In this document: positions 52,842 through 64,000 of the stretch, in pieces
Layout of the letters: each line of letters opens with the position of its first letter
Position numbering within the stretch: the stretch's first letter is position 1
NCBI GenBank assembly: GCA_026724425.1
Contig: JAIUCV010001135.1
Coordinates: 108,259-172,258, forward strand
Reading direction: 5' to 3'
Source of the DNA: Erythrophleum ivorense
Taxonomy: Eukaryota > Streptophyta > Magnoliopsida > Fabales > Fabaceae
DNA length: 64,000 bases
Position numbers and translations under genes: made by a program
The notes under the pieces: generated by a model
The model's input: the letters and a program-made list of their open reading frames with translations, nothing else
Told to the model about the DNA's origin: nothing
Databases searched by the model: none

Positions 52842-53120
52842 CTAAGTACAAAATACTTCCAAACTTTTTATACCAAGGACTACAGTCGTATGCAGCCCAT
52901 TAATACAAACTTCATATTCAGCTATGTTATTGGTGCATTCCAATTTAATGGCAACTAGGAATTGCTTTCCTTTAGGGGATACAAATACAATCCTGACGCC
53001 ATATTTATGCATATTGGTAACCATCAAAGTACATTTTTCATTGCTCTTCATTGTTATCTTGTCATCCTCATTAACGTCTATGGAAAATATATCTTCATCA
53101 ACGAATTAGAAATCAAGCGA
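52842..53120 (-). pseudogene. Tat additional RNase H (archaeal-type)
   Basis: The frame reads GVRIVFVSPKGKQFLVAIKL followed by ECTNNIAEYEVCINGL and LGIKSLEVF. This is the second RNase H that sits before integrase in Tat-lineage elements such as Ogre and Retand. The NNxAEYE block with its acidic residue is intact, while the expected N-terminal catalytic Asp region is unrecognisable. It is diagnostic of the lineage. Confidence 0.85.
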
Positions 53121-53439
53121 TTGATATTCATCTAAAGAATTTTCAGCTAAATGGTCTGCTATAACAATTCCTTTAACAGACTTTTGAGTTATGTAGTTGA
53201 CTCATACTTAGATAAGATCGCCTGCTAGTTTGAGACTCTTCCAGAAACATGTGGACTCTCAAAGATATAATTCATGGAATCCATTCTAAAAATTAACCAA
53301 GTGGTCTAATAAAGCATATACTACTGTAATCACCTAGTGGTCCATACTAACCCATAGCAAGTCTTTTCAACTAGCGGGTAAAGTGCTTCATACTCACTAA
53401 ACTTCTTACTTAAATAGAAAATCACTTACTCCTTCTTTC

Positions 53440-54470
53440 TAGAGGCCTTATGTTGTCTCAATATAGCACCCATTGATCTGGGCAAAATGGTCAAATAAAG
53501 AATCAAAAGGTTGCCCTGGCATAGGAGGAACTAAAATTGGGGGATTCAATATATAATCCTTAATCTTATCAAAGGCCTGCTGGCAGTTATTATCCCATTC
53601 TCCTATGTAATTTTTCTTCAACAATTTGAAAATTAACTCACAAGTTGAAGTCAAATTGGCAATTGAAAATCAACTATGGTTTAGTCAGCCTAAAAGCCTT
53701 TGTACTTCCTTTTTTATTTAGGGAAGTGGCATTTCCCAAATCACTTTCACCTTGTTAGGGTCTACCTGTATTTCTTTCTGACTCACCATAAAATTAACAA
53801 CTTCCATATCAAAGCCCTAAAGATGCATTTACTAGGGTTCAACCAAAGCTTGTATTCATGTAGCCTTTCAAATAGCTTTTTATGAACTGCTTTTTGACTC
53901 CTCTCTTTTGTAGATTTGGCCACCATATCATCCATGTACACTTCAACCTTCTTCTGCATTATATCATGAAAAAGTGCCATAATAACTCCCTAGTATATAG
54001 CTATAGCATTTATTAACCCAAATGCCATCACTCTATAGCAATAGGTCCCCCATAGTGTTATGAATGTAGTCTTCTCTTTATGATCTTCATGCATGGGAAT
54101 CTAATTGCATCTCGATTAACCATTTATGAATGAATACCAGCAAGCTCATGCTGTATCATTAACTAAAACATCAATGTGGGGCAACGGAAAGTTACTATTT
54201 GGGCTACCCTTGTTTAGATCCTTGTAATCAACACATATGTGAACCTTTCCATCCTTTTTAGGGATAGGTACAATATTTACTACCCTTGAAGGAACCTGCC
54301 TCTAATTGCTTCATGATCTCTTCTTTGATTTTCAGAGACATATCAGGGCTTATCCTCCTTAATTTTTGCTTCTTTAGTTCAACATTTGGAAATAAAGGAA
54401 TTTTATGAGAAGTGAATTTTGGATCAAGTCCAGGCATGTCATACTTCCTTGTAGGGGGCATAGTCATTGT
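53440..54470 (-). pseudogene. Tat reverse transcriptase and first RNase H
   Basis: From the 5' side the frame reads MPGLDPKFTSHKIPLFPNVE, EEIMKQLEAGSF, VNIVPIPKKDGKVHICVDYK, NFPLPHIDVLVNDTA and a stop, then KVEVYMDDMVAKSTKERSQK near 53895-53955. The catalytic YMDD motif is intact. The first RNase H part follows at 53654-53448 (NCQQAFDKIKDYILNPPILV). Stops and frame changes separate these blocks. Codon positions are less decayed than in T2. Confidence 0.92.
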
Positions 54471-55730
54471 TTTTCTTTAGAGGACCATGCAAACACATCC
54501 ATATACTTCCTAAAGAGTTGAACAATTTTTTCCCTTTCTAGATTATCCACCATTTTAATCTCTTTTTTATCTTCTCCTATCCCCAAATTTATATTTTCAA
54601 TGATTTCCTCGTGTGGGCATATTCGATATTCATAGAGTCAAGCATTTTTTTGAATATCTAGGTCGACTCTTCATTTTTAGATTCTTAATTATGCATATTT
54701 TATTGTGACACATAAATCATTCAAGGGGGTCTTAGGAACCTTTGCGTTAGACAAGAGTTTTGAGGAAAATAATTCCACAGAGAAAAAAATAAAATGAAAT
54801 GAATGAATGGAATGAAGTAGAAAAAGAGGACAAGATATCAAAATATCTAAAATTTCATTCATGCTAACTACTATCATTCATAGTTCATATAAAGTGTTGT
54901 CCTTGATTGTAAAGAAAAATGCCTACTACCTATGGGAAAATTAAAACAAAAGAACAACATAATCAAAATGGTTACTTTAAAGCAATGACATCAGGGAAAT
55001 CCTTAATTTTCCAATTATCTAGTCTTACTCCAAAATCATCAACCAAGATCCAGGTGTTAACTCTTTACAAGGTTTCATCATCAAGCATTGAGATACTTAA
55101 CTTATTCATTATTTCTAAGGGAGCCAGGAATGTTTCTCTAATATGAGTGCTTTTTTGCTTCTCTTGCTCTTTATTTCCCTTCACACTTATTTGCTTCTCT
55201 ACTTGATCTAACAGTAGAGGTTCATATCTCGATCGATGATGATTGGGATTCTTTTGAGGATAAACATGTACCTTAACCCCTTGTAGCTATGCACCTAGCC
55301 CTTTTCCATATTCAAATCCATTCTTCCCAACATTTTCATTACAACTTGGTTGATGCTTTTGATGATAAGCTTGGATTTGTCCACTTCTAGGCTTTGAAAT
55401 AATGGCTTGTTCAATGACTTCAATATACAGTAGGGAACTTGGCTTGCTTAGCATTATCTCCTATTCTCCTTTAACAGTGATAATCCTTCCATTATCAATG
55501 AATCTAACTCTTTAATGTACAGTGGAAGGTACAACACCAACAGAATGAATCATGGTCTCCCCAATAACATAGTATAAGATAGGTTAACATCCATTACTTA
55601 GAAGTTCACCATAAACAATTTTGGACCAATCTCCAAGGATAAATAAATAGTGCCAATCATGCTCTTTTGGAGCCATCAAATGTGCTAACCACCATATCAT
55701 TCTTCTCAATGTTCGATGCTTCCATTGCTA
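54471..55730 (-). pseudogene. Tat protease-RT linker (decayed)
   Basis: This is about 1.25 kb between the protease and RT blocks with no recognisable motif. Tat elements usually have a long spacer here. Only short frames remain. Confidence 0.5.
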
Positions 55731-55935
55731 GCTACTCAAATGTAGTCAATGGTAGCACATTTAGAGCTAACCCACCATCAATTTGGACCTCTATAATTAT
55801 ATACCCATTACACTTCAGAGTAATGTGTAGGGCCTTTGGCTGATTAGCCGACGTCCCCATGATCTCTTCTTTAGAAAATGAGATCACAGATGTGGACTTG
55901 ACAATATTCATAATATTGTCTACCATTTTTGGCAT
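55731..55935 (-). pseudogene. Tat aspartic protease
   Basis: The frame reads KALHITLKCNGYIIIEVQID and then GGLALNVLPLTTF. The position and flanks fit the Tat protease, but the catalytic D(S/T)G reads DGG, so it would be inactive. Confidence 0.75.
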
Positions 55936-56443
55936 GATGTCAAGCTGTACAAATGCTTCATCTAGGACATTTTGTAGAACTCAGCAATGCACCTCCAAGC
56001 TTATGACTAAAGACCACATTGATATTTAGGCTGGGGTTTTCTTCAATTGTTCCATGACATCATATTTTCTTTATTTCATAATTTGCAACAATTCCACATT
56101 AATGCTTTCTTCTTTTCTCACTTTCTCTTTCTTTTAATCATCACCGTTCATCTCCTTCCTTTTTATATTTTGTCAACATTTGCTGGGAGATAGGCTCTAC
56201 CACTCTGAGTAATTCCCCTAGCACTGACTTTATTTGTGGCTGACTCTCCTTTTGCCTTGGCAACCACTACCCAATTTTAAGGGCATTCAATAACTTCCTT
56301 ATATCTCTATGGCATAGCATGATCATTTTGATACAAAAAGGGATTAGCATATTTATAATCACTGATGATTGCCTTGGAGTGGGTGAATGGGATGAAACCA
56401 ATGTTGGGAAAGGCTTACCAATAGTCAAAGTAACTTTTTTCAA

Positions 56444-56842
56444 CTATTTAGTTAGAATTGTCTTATTAATGATAAGATCAACACACTTCTTTTCCATTAC
56501 GCAAATTTCTTCCTTTGGTATCCCTAAAACAACAACTCTAAATGCCATCAATTTCTCCACCGCATTTCGAAATTGCACAAAATTCTCAATGTCATGGTTT
56601 GTTGCTTGCTCATGAAAATCACAAAACTTTGTCCATGGCCTAATGATAGTTTCACCAACCCTTTCTTTTAATAACTCTATCATATACCCAACTGATTGGA
56701 GATAGGCTAACAAAGTCCTCATGGGTATCTTATTGGGGTCAAGGCTTTCAGAGGATTCAGATTCCTTCTCAATGATGCTCACTTGCTGACGATGGTGTAA
56801 TATCTTATTTTCATTAGACGATGGAAATGGGCGCATTTTCAA
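56444..56842 (-). pseudogene. Tat gag C-terminal part
   Basis: A 132-codon open frame contains PWTKFCDFHEQATNHDIENF followed by VQFRNAVEKLM. This matches the C-x2-H-type zinc-knuckle region at the gag end of Tat elements, with the last metal ligand replaced by Phe. It is the longest real coding fragment in the window. The rest of gag is cut off at about 56845 by LTR fragment N. Confidence 0.75.
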
Positions 56843-56845
56843 AGC

Positions 56846-57117
56846 AAGTCCCTCGAAATGAATTAGTTAAGGTCCCAAAAATTTTGAGTAACATTCTAGG
56901 CTCCCAAAAATGAGAATCCTAGGCTTAGACAAAAAGAAAAATAGAGCTAGAATGAAGAAATAAATTTTGACGAAAAACTTACGAAATGTAATGGCATTTT
57001 CGTAATTTTGAGCAAATTTTAGAATTTATACAGGAGGACTTTTTAAATGAAAGTTTTGAGTTCTCTGAGATTCTCAGAGACCCTAAAAACCATGGGAAGC
57101 CCTAAGACAATTAAATC
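56846..57117 (+). mobile_element. N: 5'-truncated family T LTR fragment
   Basis: It starts inside the LTR (AAGCAAGTCCCTCGAAATG, matching about 62165 in H) and lacks the first ~90 bp. It stops where G is inserted after TTAAATC. Its continuation should lie beyond the window, past G and H. Confidence 0.78.
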
Positions 57118-58321
57118 TATAACACCATATATTTTTAGCTTATTTTATAACATTCCCATGCTTTACATCATCAATTCCATGAAGGAATAAGGAAAAGGGA
57201 TTAATACATTTCTTTGTGTTACGTCATGTACAAAAATTCTATTAAGTGTCACGTGGACCATATGAGCTCATACAACACATTTTCATATTTAATTACATGA
57301 ATACAACTCATTTGAATCATAAAAAATGGCCTACGTCTCAAGGAACTCAAAGGAATGCATGAAATATACATATATAACTTCGGCTAGCTTTGTCCTCATT
57401 TTTGTCACAACTTTGAAAAATCATAACTAATTTTAGAAAAATTGAAACCATGCATTCTTGGCCATTCTGGAAAGCTACACATGTCTACTTCATGTTAAAA
57501 ATATTTATAGACCATAACATCCAACACCAAGGGCGTTTGACATGAGAAAAGGTCCAGAGGTCAGGCTGTCCACTGGTGCTATCACATAATTCTGTAGCAA
57601 ATTTAAAAAATGTCCAATTAATTCCACAAAAATCCAATCTATGTTAATGATACCAATATAGAAATATGTGGATGTTAGCTAGAGGGAAAAATAACTCCAA
57701 ACTAGTTCAGGCATGCCTATACCTCGAAATTTAATAAAACAGTAACTGAGGTCGGGTGGAGTTCTTGATACTGGACAGATTATTTGAAAATTCATATCTC
57801 CCTATCTAGACGTCCAAATGATGTGCTTCTAGTTTGTACAAGTCACTAGGAATGTCTAGTTTCTTTGTATACAATTTTATGACAATTGGACATCATTTGA
57901 GCTCTATATGAGATATTTCATTTTTAGACCTGAGTGAACAGTGACATGACCAAAACCAAAAATTTTTCCAACTTTGAAAATTCATCAAATATTCTATAGA
58001 CCTTGAAAAATTATGTTCTTTAGCTTCCCAAAAATCTCTCAACAAACTCTAATTGCATGCCAAATCTCAAATCAAACAGAGCTCATTTGGATAAAAAGTG
58101 ACATAGGGTTCTAAATTAGTCAATTTTGGCTCTATATGGGATACCAAAATGTCCAAATGGCTTTCCTTGAGGTTTGGCACCTCTTGGGCAAGTTTACAAG
58201 CATATTTAGGACTTTTGTGAGTTTCCCAAATGGTCCCAAACTCCATACCTCTCATTTTGGATATGCCACTTGCAATTATACATAGTTACATCAAACTTTC
58301 AAGAAGCATAACTTAGCATTA

Positions 58322-61300
58322 TGTAACACCATAATTTCTAGCTCATTTTATAACATTCTTATGCATCATATTCTTAAATCCATGGAGGAAATAGGAAAAA
58401 GTTTAATAAAATAATGCATTGAATTGCGCTACCTCATGTATAAAAATTTCATTCGGTGTCACGTGGATCGTGTAAGCTTATACAATACATTCCCATATTT
58501 AATTATATGAATACAACCCATTTGGATCATAAAATATGTCCCACAACTCATGGAACTCAAAGGAAAACTTAAAATAGGCATATTAAATTTTGGCCAGAAT
58601 TTTGCTCATTTCTGACCCTACTTTGAAAAATTATAACTAATTCTAGAAAAATTGAAATCATGCATTCTTGGTCATTCTAGGAAGCTACAGATGTATAATT
58701 CATACTAAGAGTATGTCTAGACCATAACTTCCACCACAGAGGACGTTTGACATTCGAAAAGGTCCAGAGGTCAAACTGCCTTCTAATGCTATCATAGATT
58801 TCTACAAAAAATTTTGAAAATATCCAATTAATTCCACAAAAATCCAATCCATGAAAATGATACCAATATGAAAATATGTGGATGTTAGCTAGAGGTAAAA
58901 ATATTTCCAAACTAGTTCAGGCAACCTAGACCTCGAAATGCAATGGAACAATAACTCAAGTCGGGTAAAACTCTTAATACTAGACAAAAGGTTCAAAAAT
59001 TCATATCTCCCTTTCTAGACCTCCAAATGAGGTGCTTCTAGTTGGCATGAGTCACTATGAATACCTAGTTTCTCTATATAAAATTTTGTGGCAATTAGAC
59101 ATCATTTGGACCCTGTGTGACAGATTTCATTTTCGGACCAAATGAATAGTGCAGCAGACCAAAACTAGAAAAATTGCCAACTTTGAAAATTTGTCAAATG
59201 TTTTGTAGACCTCCAAAAATTATGGTCTTTAGCTTCCCAAAAAGCTCTCAACAAGATCTAAATGTTTGCCAAATCTCAAATCAAGAAGAGCTCATTTGGC
59301 TAAAAAGTGACATAGGGTTCCATTATGGTCAATTTTGGCTCCATATAGGGTACCAAAATTGCCAATTGGCTTTCCTTTGGTTTTGGCACCTATTGGGCAA
59401 GTCTAAAAGCACATTTAGGACTTGTGAAAGCTGCCCAAATGGTCCCAAACTTTATGCATCTCATTTTGGCCTTTTCATCCACACCTATGCATATTTCCAT
59501 AAAGCCATTCATGAAGCTATAATGCCATAACATACCGAATTTACATTCCATCATTCATATAACATATTCTTTCATTCCTACATCACATAATATCATAATT
59601 ACATATGTTTCAAGGGTCATAGACCATTTACAACAATACTATACATCATTAAGCATCATTATGGTTCAAAAAAGAAAAAAGCTAGACATATTGATGTCAA
59701 TCTTCTTTCTTCAAGGTGGTTGGCTCCCATTGCCATGTCCACTTGGTCCACCTAGCATATTAGATCATTGGAGAGGAGGAGATGAAATTCAAAGAATCCT
59801 AATAGCTAATCTCCCATTCAATCATACATAATATATACAAAGCAAGTCTTACAAATGCATGCATGAATAAAATGGAAGTCATGAACATTCAAGAAGCAAA
59901 CTTGGCATGTGAACAAGTCATACAAAACATTCAAGAGTTCACCAAGTGTTTGGATTGGCCTCACACTTTTCCTCATGGATTTTGAACTTGTCTCACCCAT
60001 TCTTTAAGAAACTTTGGACTCAACCATGCTTTTGGGTGCCCACTTTGCTTTTGGGAGACTCTTTACTTTGTCTTAACCAATCTCAAGGGTTCTTGGCTCA
60101 TCCTCACTATAGTTAAGAGTTCTTGGCCTCTCTACACTCAAGCAAACTCAAATAAACATCATACATTCATTTGAAAGCATAATATGTCATCATGAAATCA
60201 TGGCATATCAAATCATGCTAGCATACTTTTCATGGCTTGAAAATAGATATACACACATTCTAAGACAAGCTAAACACACATCCATACATGAAAGAAGGTG
60301 GAGAGAGCTGTCTTGCACACAATTACACACTTTTCCCTTGAAATTCAAGCCTTGAGATTGGTTAAGACAAAGTAAATTTATGGAAGCCAATTAGGTTTAT
60401 GAAACAAACTCTGAGGTCATACAACTTGTTTAGATAATAGATTGCTTTATAAGTTCCATTATGGTCCATAAATGCACTTAATGAAGCAATACCCCTCAAA
60501 TGATTTCTAGGCTTCATTCTTTCCTTTCAAATATGATTCTTGACTCCTTTTAAGCCTCTTGGAATCATCACACAATTAAAATAAAAGGTCTAACATCATG
60601 TTGCTTCTTTAGGTCATAATATGGAACCTAAGACACCAAATCACTTTCTATGAGTTCTAAATTTTTTCCAAGGCCTCTCCCTATTTTCATTCATCAAATA
60701 TGACTCAAGAATGGCCTTAGAAAAATTTAAAATTCTCCCTCGCTCTATGAACATGCTTTGCCCGACACTATGAGCTTCCTTGGCCTCCATGGAGATTTCT
60801 TTGTTTTCTTGAAGGAGGAAGCTTGTGGGGAGCATCTTAGGAGTCTCAAAAACTAATTTAAACTCTTAATTAAACCTAGGAATCATTACACAAAATCCAA
60901 ATTTAGAAGGTGCACACAAAACCATAGAATTTACATCTTGAAATCTAATGGTTATTTTGTTATTTTCTTTGCATATTCTTGTTCTTCTCTCTCAATAACC
61001 TAAGATTCATGCTGGGTTGGGCTTGAAAATTAGATCTTCTTATGGCTCCTAGGGTTAGGCAAAATGGAGAAGAAGGGTGGGCGAAAGCATCAACCATAGG
61101 ATAAAATTTACCTAGTTTCCTTGCTTATTTTGGCTTGAATATTGCTTTCTCCAAGCTTCTCTCTTCAAATCTGAACTTTCCCTTGAATTTCTCCCTTGAA
61201 TCAGATTTATAAACTTCACTTTAGTCTAAGAGAACAAAGGAGAAGGGAGGAGAGGAGGTGTGGGTGAAGAAAAGCATGAAAAATCACCATGAAAACATAC

Positions 61301-61979
61301 CTTAAGCTTGGATTTTCTTCTCCGTCTTCTTCCTCTCTTGTGCGTCCAAACCTAGCTCTCTTCTTCTGACATTATGCAGAAAATTCTGATTCCAAATGAA
61401 GGGGAAAGTGGGGGACCATCTATATATAGGTGTAGGAAAGTGACTTTTTCAAAAATTCTAATTTTACCTTTTGTATTTTGCATTTTTGTTTCTCCTTCAT
61501 TTTAGCTCCTTTTTGAAAACCATCTTCTATATTATAAAATTTAGGTTCCCAATTAAATAAAATGCCTTTGGAATCACTCAAATCGGAGCTAAAACCTTCT
61601 CGAACGAACCCGTCAAAGTTTGGGTGCACCGACGTTGAAAAACATTCACCGGAGGGGATTTAACTGTCCCAGGGCTTTCCATGGTTTTCAGGTCCTCTAA
61701 GAACCCCGAAGAACTCAAAACTTTCATTTAAAAAGCCCTCCTATATGAATTCCAAAAATTACTCAAAATTACGAAAATGCCATTATGTTTCGTAGGATTT
61801 CTGTCAAAATTTGTTTCTTCATTCTAGCTACATTTTTCCTTCTGTCTGAGGCTAGGATTCTCATTTTTAAGAGCCTAGAATGTTACTCAAATTTTTTTGG
61901 CACCTTAACTAATTTATTTCAGGGGACTTGCTTTGAAAACGTGCTTATTTTCGTCGTTTAACAAAAATCGGACATTACA
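58322..61979 (-). mobile_element. F: solo family T LTR (3,658 bp) nested in G
   Basis: It runs from TGTAACACCATAA to GGACATTACA, with exact TSD CATTA at 58317-58321 and 61980-61984. A TATA box lies at 61421-61428 and the minisatellite at about 59945-60145. ORFs of up to 118 codons inside it have no protein character. Confidence 0.95.
61421..61428 (-). promoter_or_regulatory. TATA box of LTR F
   Basis: TATATATA lies 551 bp from the LTR start at 61979, on the minus strand. Confidence 0.62.
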
Positions 61980-62075
61980 CATTACATATTCAAATCACAT
62001 TCTAGCATGCACATATCATATCCTCTCATTTATATATTACGTATTAATATAATTACACATATTCAAGAGGTCATA

Positions 62076-64000
62076 TGTAATATCTGGTTCTCTAAAAACT
62101 AGAGAAAACGTGAGAAACGTAATGTATGGTTTCTTTGTAAACGAACGAAATTCACCATATACAAAAGCAAGTCCTCTGAAATGATGTAGTTAAAGTCCTA
62201 AAAAATTTGGAAAGCATTCTAGGCTCCTAAAAATGAGAATTTCAAGCTCAGATGAAAAGAAAAATGGAGCTCGAATGAAGAAATAAATTTTGATGGAAAC
62301 CTTACAAAACATAATGGCATTTTTGTAATTTCAGGAAATTTTGGGAATTCACACAGGAAGGCCTTTTAAACCAAAGTTTTGAGTACTCCAAGATTCTCAT
62401 AGGCCCTGAAAACCATGGGAAGCCCCAGGACAGTTAAATCCCTTCTGGTGGACGTTTTCTAATGTCGATGTGCCTGAACTTTGATGCATCCGTTTGGAAA
62501 GGTTTTAGCTTTGATTTGAGTGATTCCAAAGGCATTTTTATTAATTAGAAATATAAATTTTGTAATAGAAAAGACAGTTCTAAAAAAGGAGCTAAACAAA
62601 GAAGAAACAAAAATACAAAGTACGAAGGGCAAAATTTTTGAAAAAGTTACTTTACCCTAGCTATATATAGGTGGTGCCTCACACTCTCCCTCATTTCACT
62701 TCAGATTTTCCAGCCCCAAATCAAAAGCAAAGCCCTTGGAGAGTGGCGCACAAAGAGAAGGGAAGGAGGAGGAAAAATTCAAGTCTTTAGGTATGGAATT
62801 TTGCTTGTTTTTCATGCTTTCTCTTAGCCAATCTCTTCTCCTCTTTTTCCTTCTTCTTCTCCATGACTTTTTTGAAGTTTTGAGGGCTTTTTTGAAGGAA
62901 GAACAGAGGGAAAATTTTGGATTTGGAGAAAGGAGCTTGGAGAAAGCAAGATTCAAGCCAAACTAACCAAGGAAACAAGGTAAAAATGCATTCTATGGTA
63001 GCTATGTTAATGTTCCTTTCTTCTCCATTTCAACCTAGATATACACAGCCCTAGGGAGTTAAATTTTCAACCAAACCAAGGGTGAATCTTAGGTATTTGA
63101 TGGAGGAGAATAAGAATATGCAAAGAAAACCATGAAATAGCCATTAGAAATCAAGATGCAAAACTAGGGTTTCTAGTGCACCTTTCAAATTCTGAATTTA
63201 TATGATTCTTCCTAGGTCTAATTAAGAGTTTAAATGAGTTCTTGAGACACCTAAGATACTCCCCATAAGCTTCTTCCTTCAAGAAAACCAAAAGAACTCC
63301 AAGAAGCCCAAATGATGGCTATGTCTCGACCAAGAGGGGTTCTAGTAGTGGGGGAGAGTTTTAAATTTTTCTAAGGCCATTCTTAAGTCATATTTGATGA
63401 ATAAAAGTGAGGGGAGGCCTTGGAAAAAGTTTAGAACTCATAGAAAGTGATTTGGTGTCTTAGGTTCCATATTATGACCTAAATAAGCAACATGATGCTA
63501 GGCCTTTTGTTTTAATGATGTGAGGACTCCAAGAGGCTTAAAAGGAGTCAAGAATCATATTTGAAAGGAAATAATAGGGCCTAGAAGCCATTTGAGGGGT
63601 GTTGCTTCATTAAGTGTCAATATGGACCATAATAGGGGTTATAGAGCCATTTAGTGTTTCACCAAGTTATGTAGTCTTAGAATATGTTTCATGAACCTAA
63701 TTGGCTCCTATAAATTGTATCTAGGCAAAGAGAAACCATCTCCACCAATTTGTGGGTGTGTGGCTGAAACAGGAGGCTTGAATTTCAAGGAAAAAGTGTG
63801 TGAGTGTACACAAGGTAGTTCTCTCCACCTTCTCTCATGTATGGATGTGTGTTTAGCTTGCTTTAGAATGTGTGTATGTGTATTTTCAAGCTATGAAAAG
63901 TATGCTAGCATGCCTTTATATGCCATGATTTTGGATGCCATGTTACGTTCTGCAATGATTACTTGATGTTTGTATGAGTTTACTTGAGTGTGGAAAGGCT
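62076..64000 (+). mobile_element. H: family T LTR, right end outside window
   Basis: It starts TGTAATATCTGG and follows the family order up to the window end, just short of the minisatellite. The left flank is TCATA, which should follow its right end if it is a single insertion. Whether it is a solo LTR or the start of a full element cannot be told here. Confidence 0.87.
62662..62669 (+). promoter_or_regulatory. TATA box of LTR H
   Basis: TATATATA lies 586 bp from the LTR start, in the context CCTAGC-TATA..GGTGGTGCC. Confidence 0.62.

Larger units (their letters stand above)
57118..62075 (-). mobile_element. G: family T LTR, split by F and cut by H
   Basis: It starts TATAACACCATAT in plus coordinates. 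Its own pieces are 57118-58321 and 61985-62075. The left flank AAATC should reappear at its right end, outside the window. F lies inside it with an exact TSD, and H begins at 62076 within it. Confidence 0.8.

Noticed and set aside
59174..59530. 118-codon plus-strand ORF
   Set aside because: It is antisense within LTR F and absent as an open frame from sister LTRs.
1..64000. Host genes, tRNA genes, rRNA, CRISPR arrays or bacterial-type operons
   Set aside because: No frame outside the transposon domains shows conserved motifs, no cloverleaf or rRNA block was recognised, and no regularly spaced identical repeats with unique spacers occur.

Overview
The window is repeat-rich nuclear DNA from a flowering plant, probably a eudicot. 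It is AT-rich, contains no intact host gene, no tRNA or rRNA gene and no CRISPR array, and almost every base can be assigned to LTR retrotransposons or their remains. The evidence is plant-type Ty3/gypsy coding sequence, an initiator-tRNA-Met primer-binding site, 5-bp target-site duplications (TSDs), and a hAT-type MITE.

The layout is a deep nest. The outermost host is a decayed Tat-lineage Ty3/gypsy element on the minus strand. Its gag end, protease, RT, RNase H, extra RNase H and integrase lie at 56845-50700, its PPT at about 50000, and its 3' LTR at 49990-49229 and 39205-37913. Two large insertions sit in that LTR. One is T1 (left of 1 to 37912), a chromodomain-bearing Tekay/Del-type element with LTRs of about 3.4 kb and a gag-pol pseudogene at 5766-1256. 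The other is solo LTR I (39206-49228), which carries nested solo LTRs J and K.

Inside the 5' LTR of T1 lies solo LTR L (6312-34863), from a different family. Inside L lie T2 (7135-22451), a complete but decayed relative of T1, and solo LTR E (23043-33674). T2 contains LTR M, and E contains solo LTRs C and D. At the right end, an LTR fragment N abuts the Tat gag and is interrupted by G, which in turn holds solo LTRs F (58322-61979) and H (62076 to beyond the window end).

Nine insertions show 5-bp duplications at both ends: seven are exact and two differ at one base. This gives a relative order of events up to five levels deep (Tat, T1, L, T2, M). Eleven of the LTR units other than T1 and T2 are one family, called family T here. 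Its LTRs share a TATA box 540-590 bp from the LTR start and an internal minisatellite of about 31 bp. No ORF looks like a functional protein gene. Stops in T1 fall at codons where C-to-T change makes TAG, as expected of old methylated transposons.
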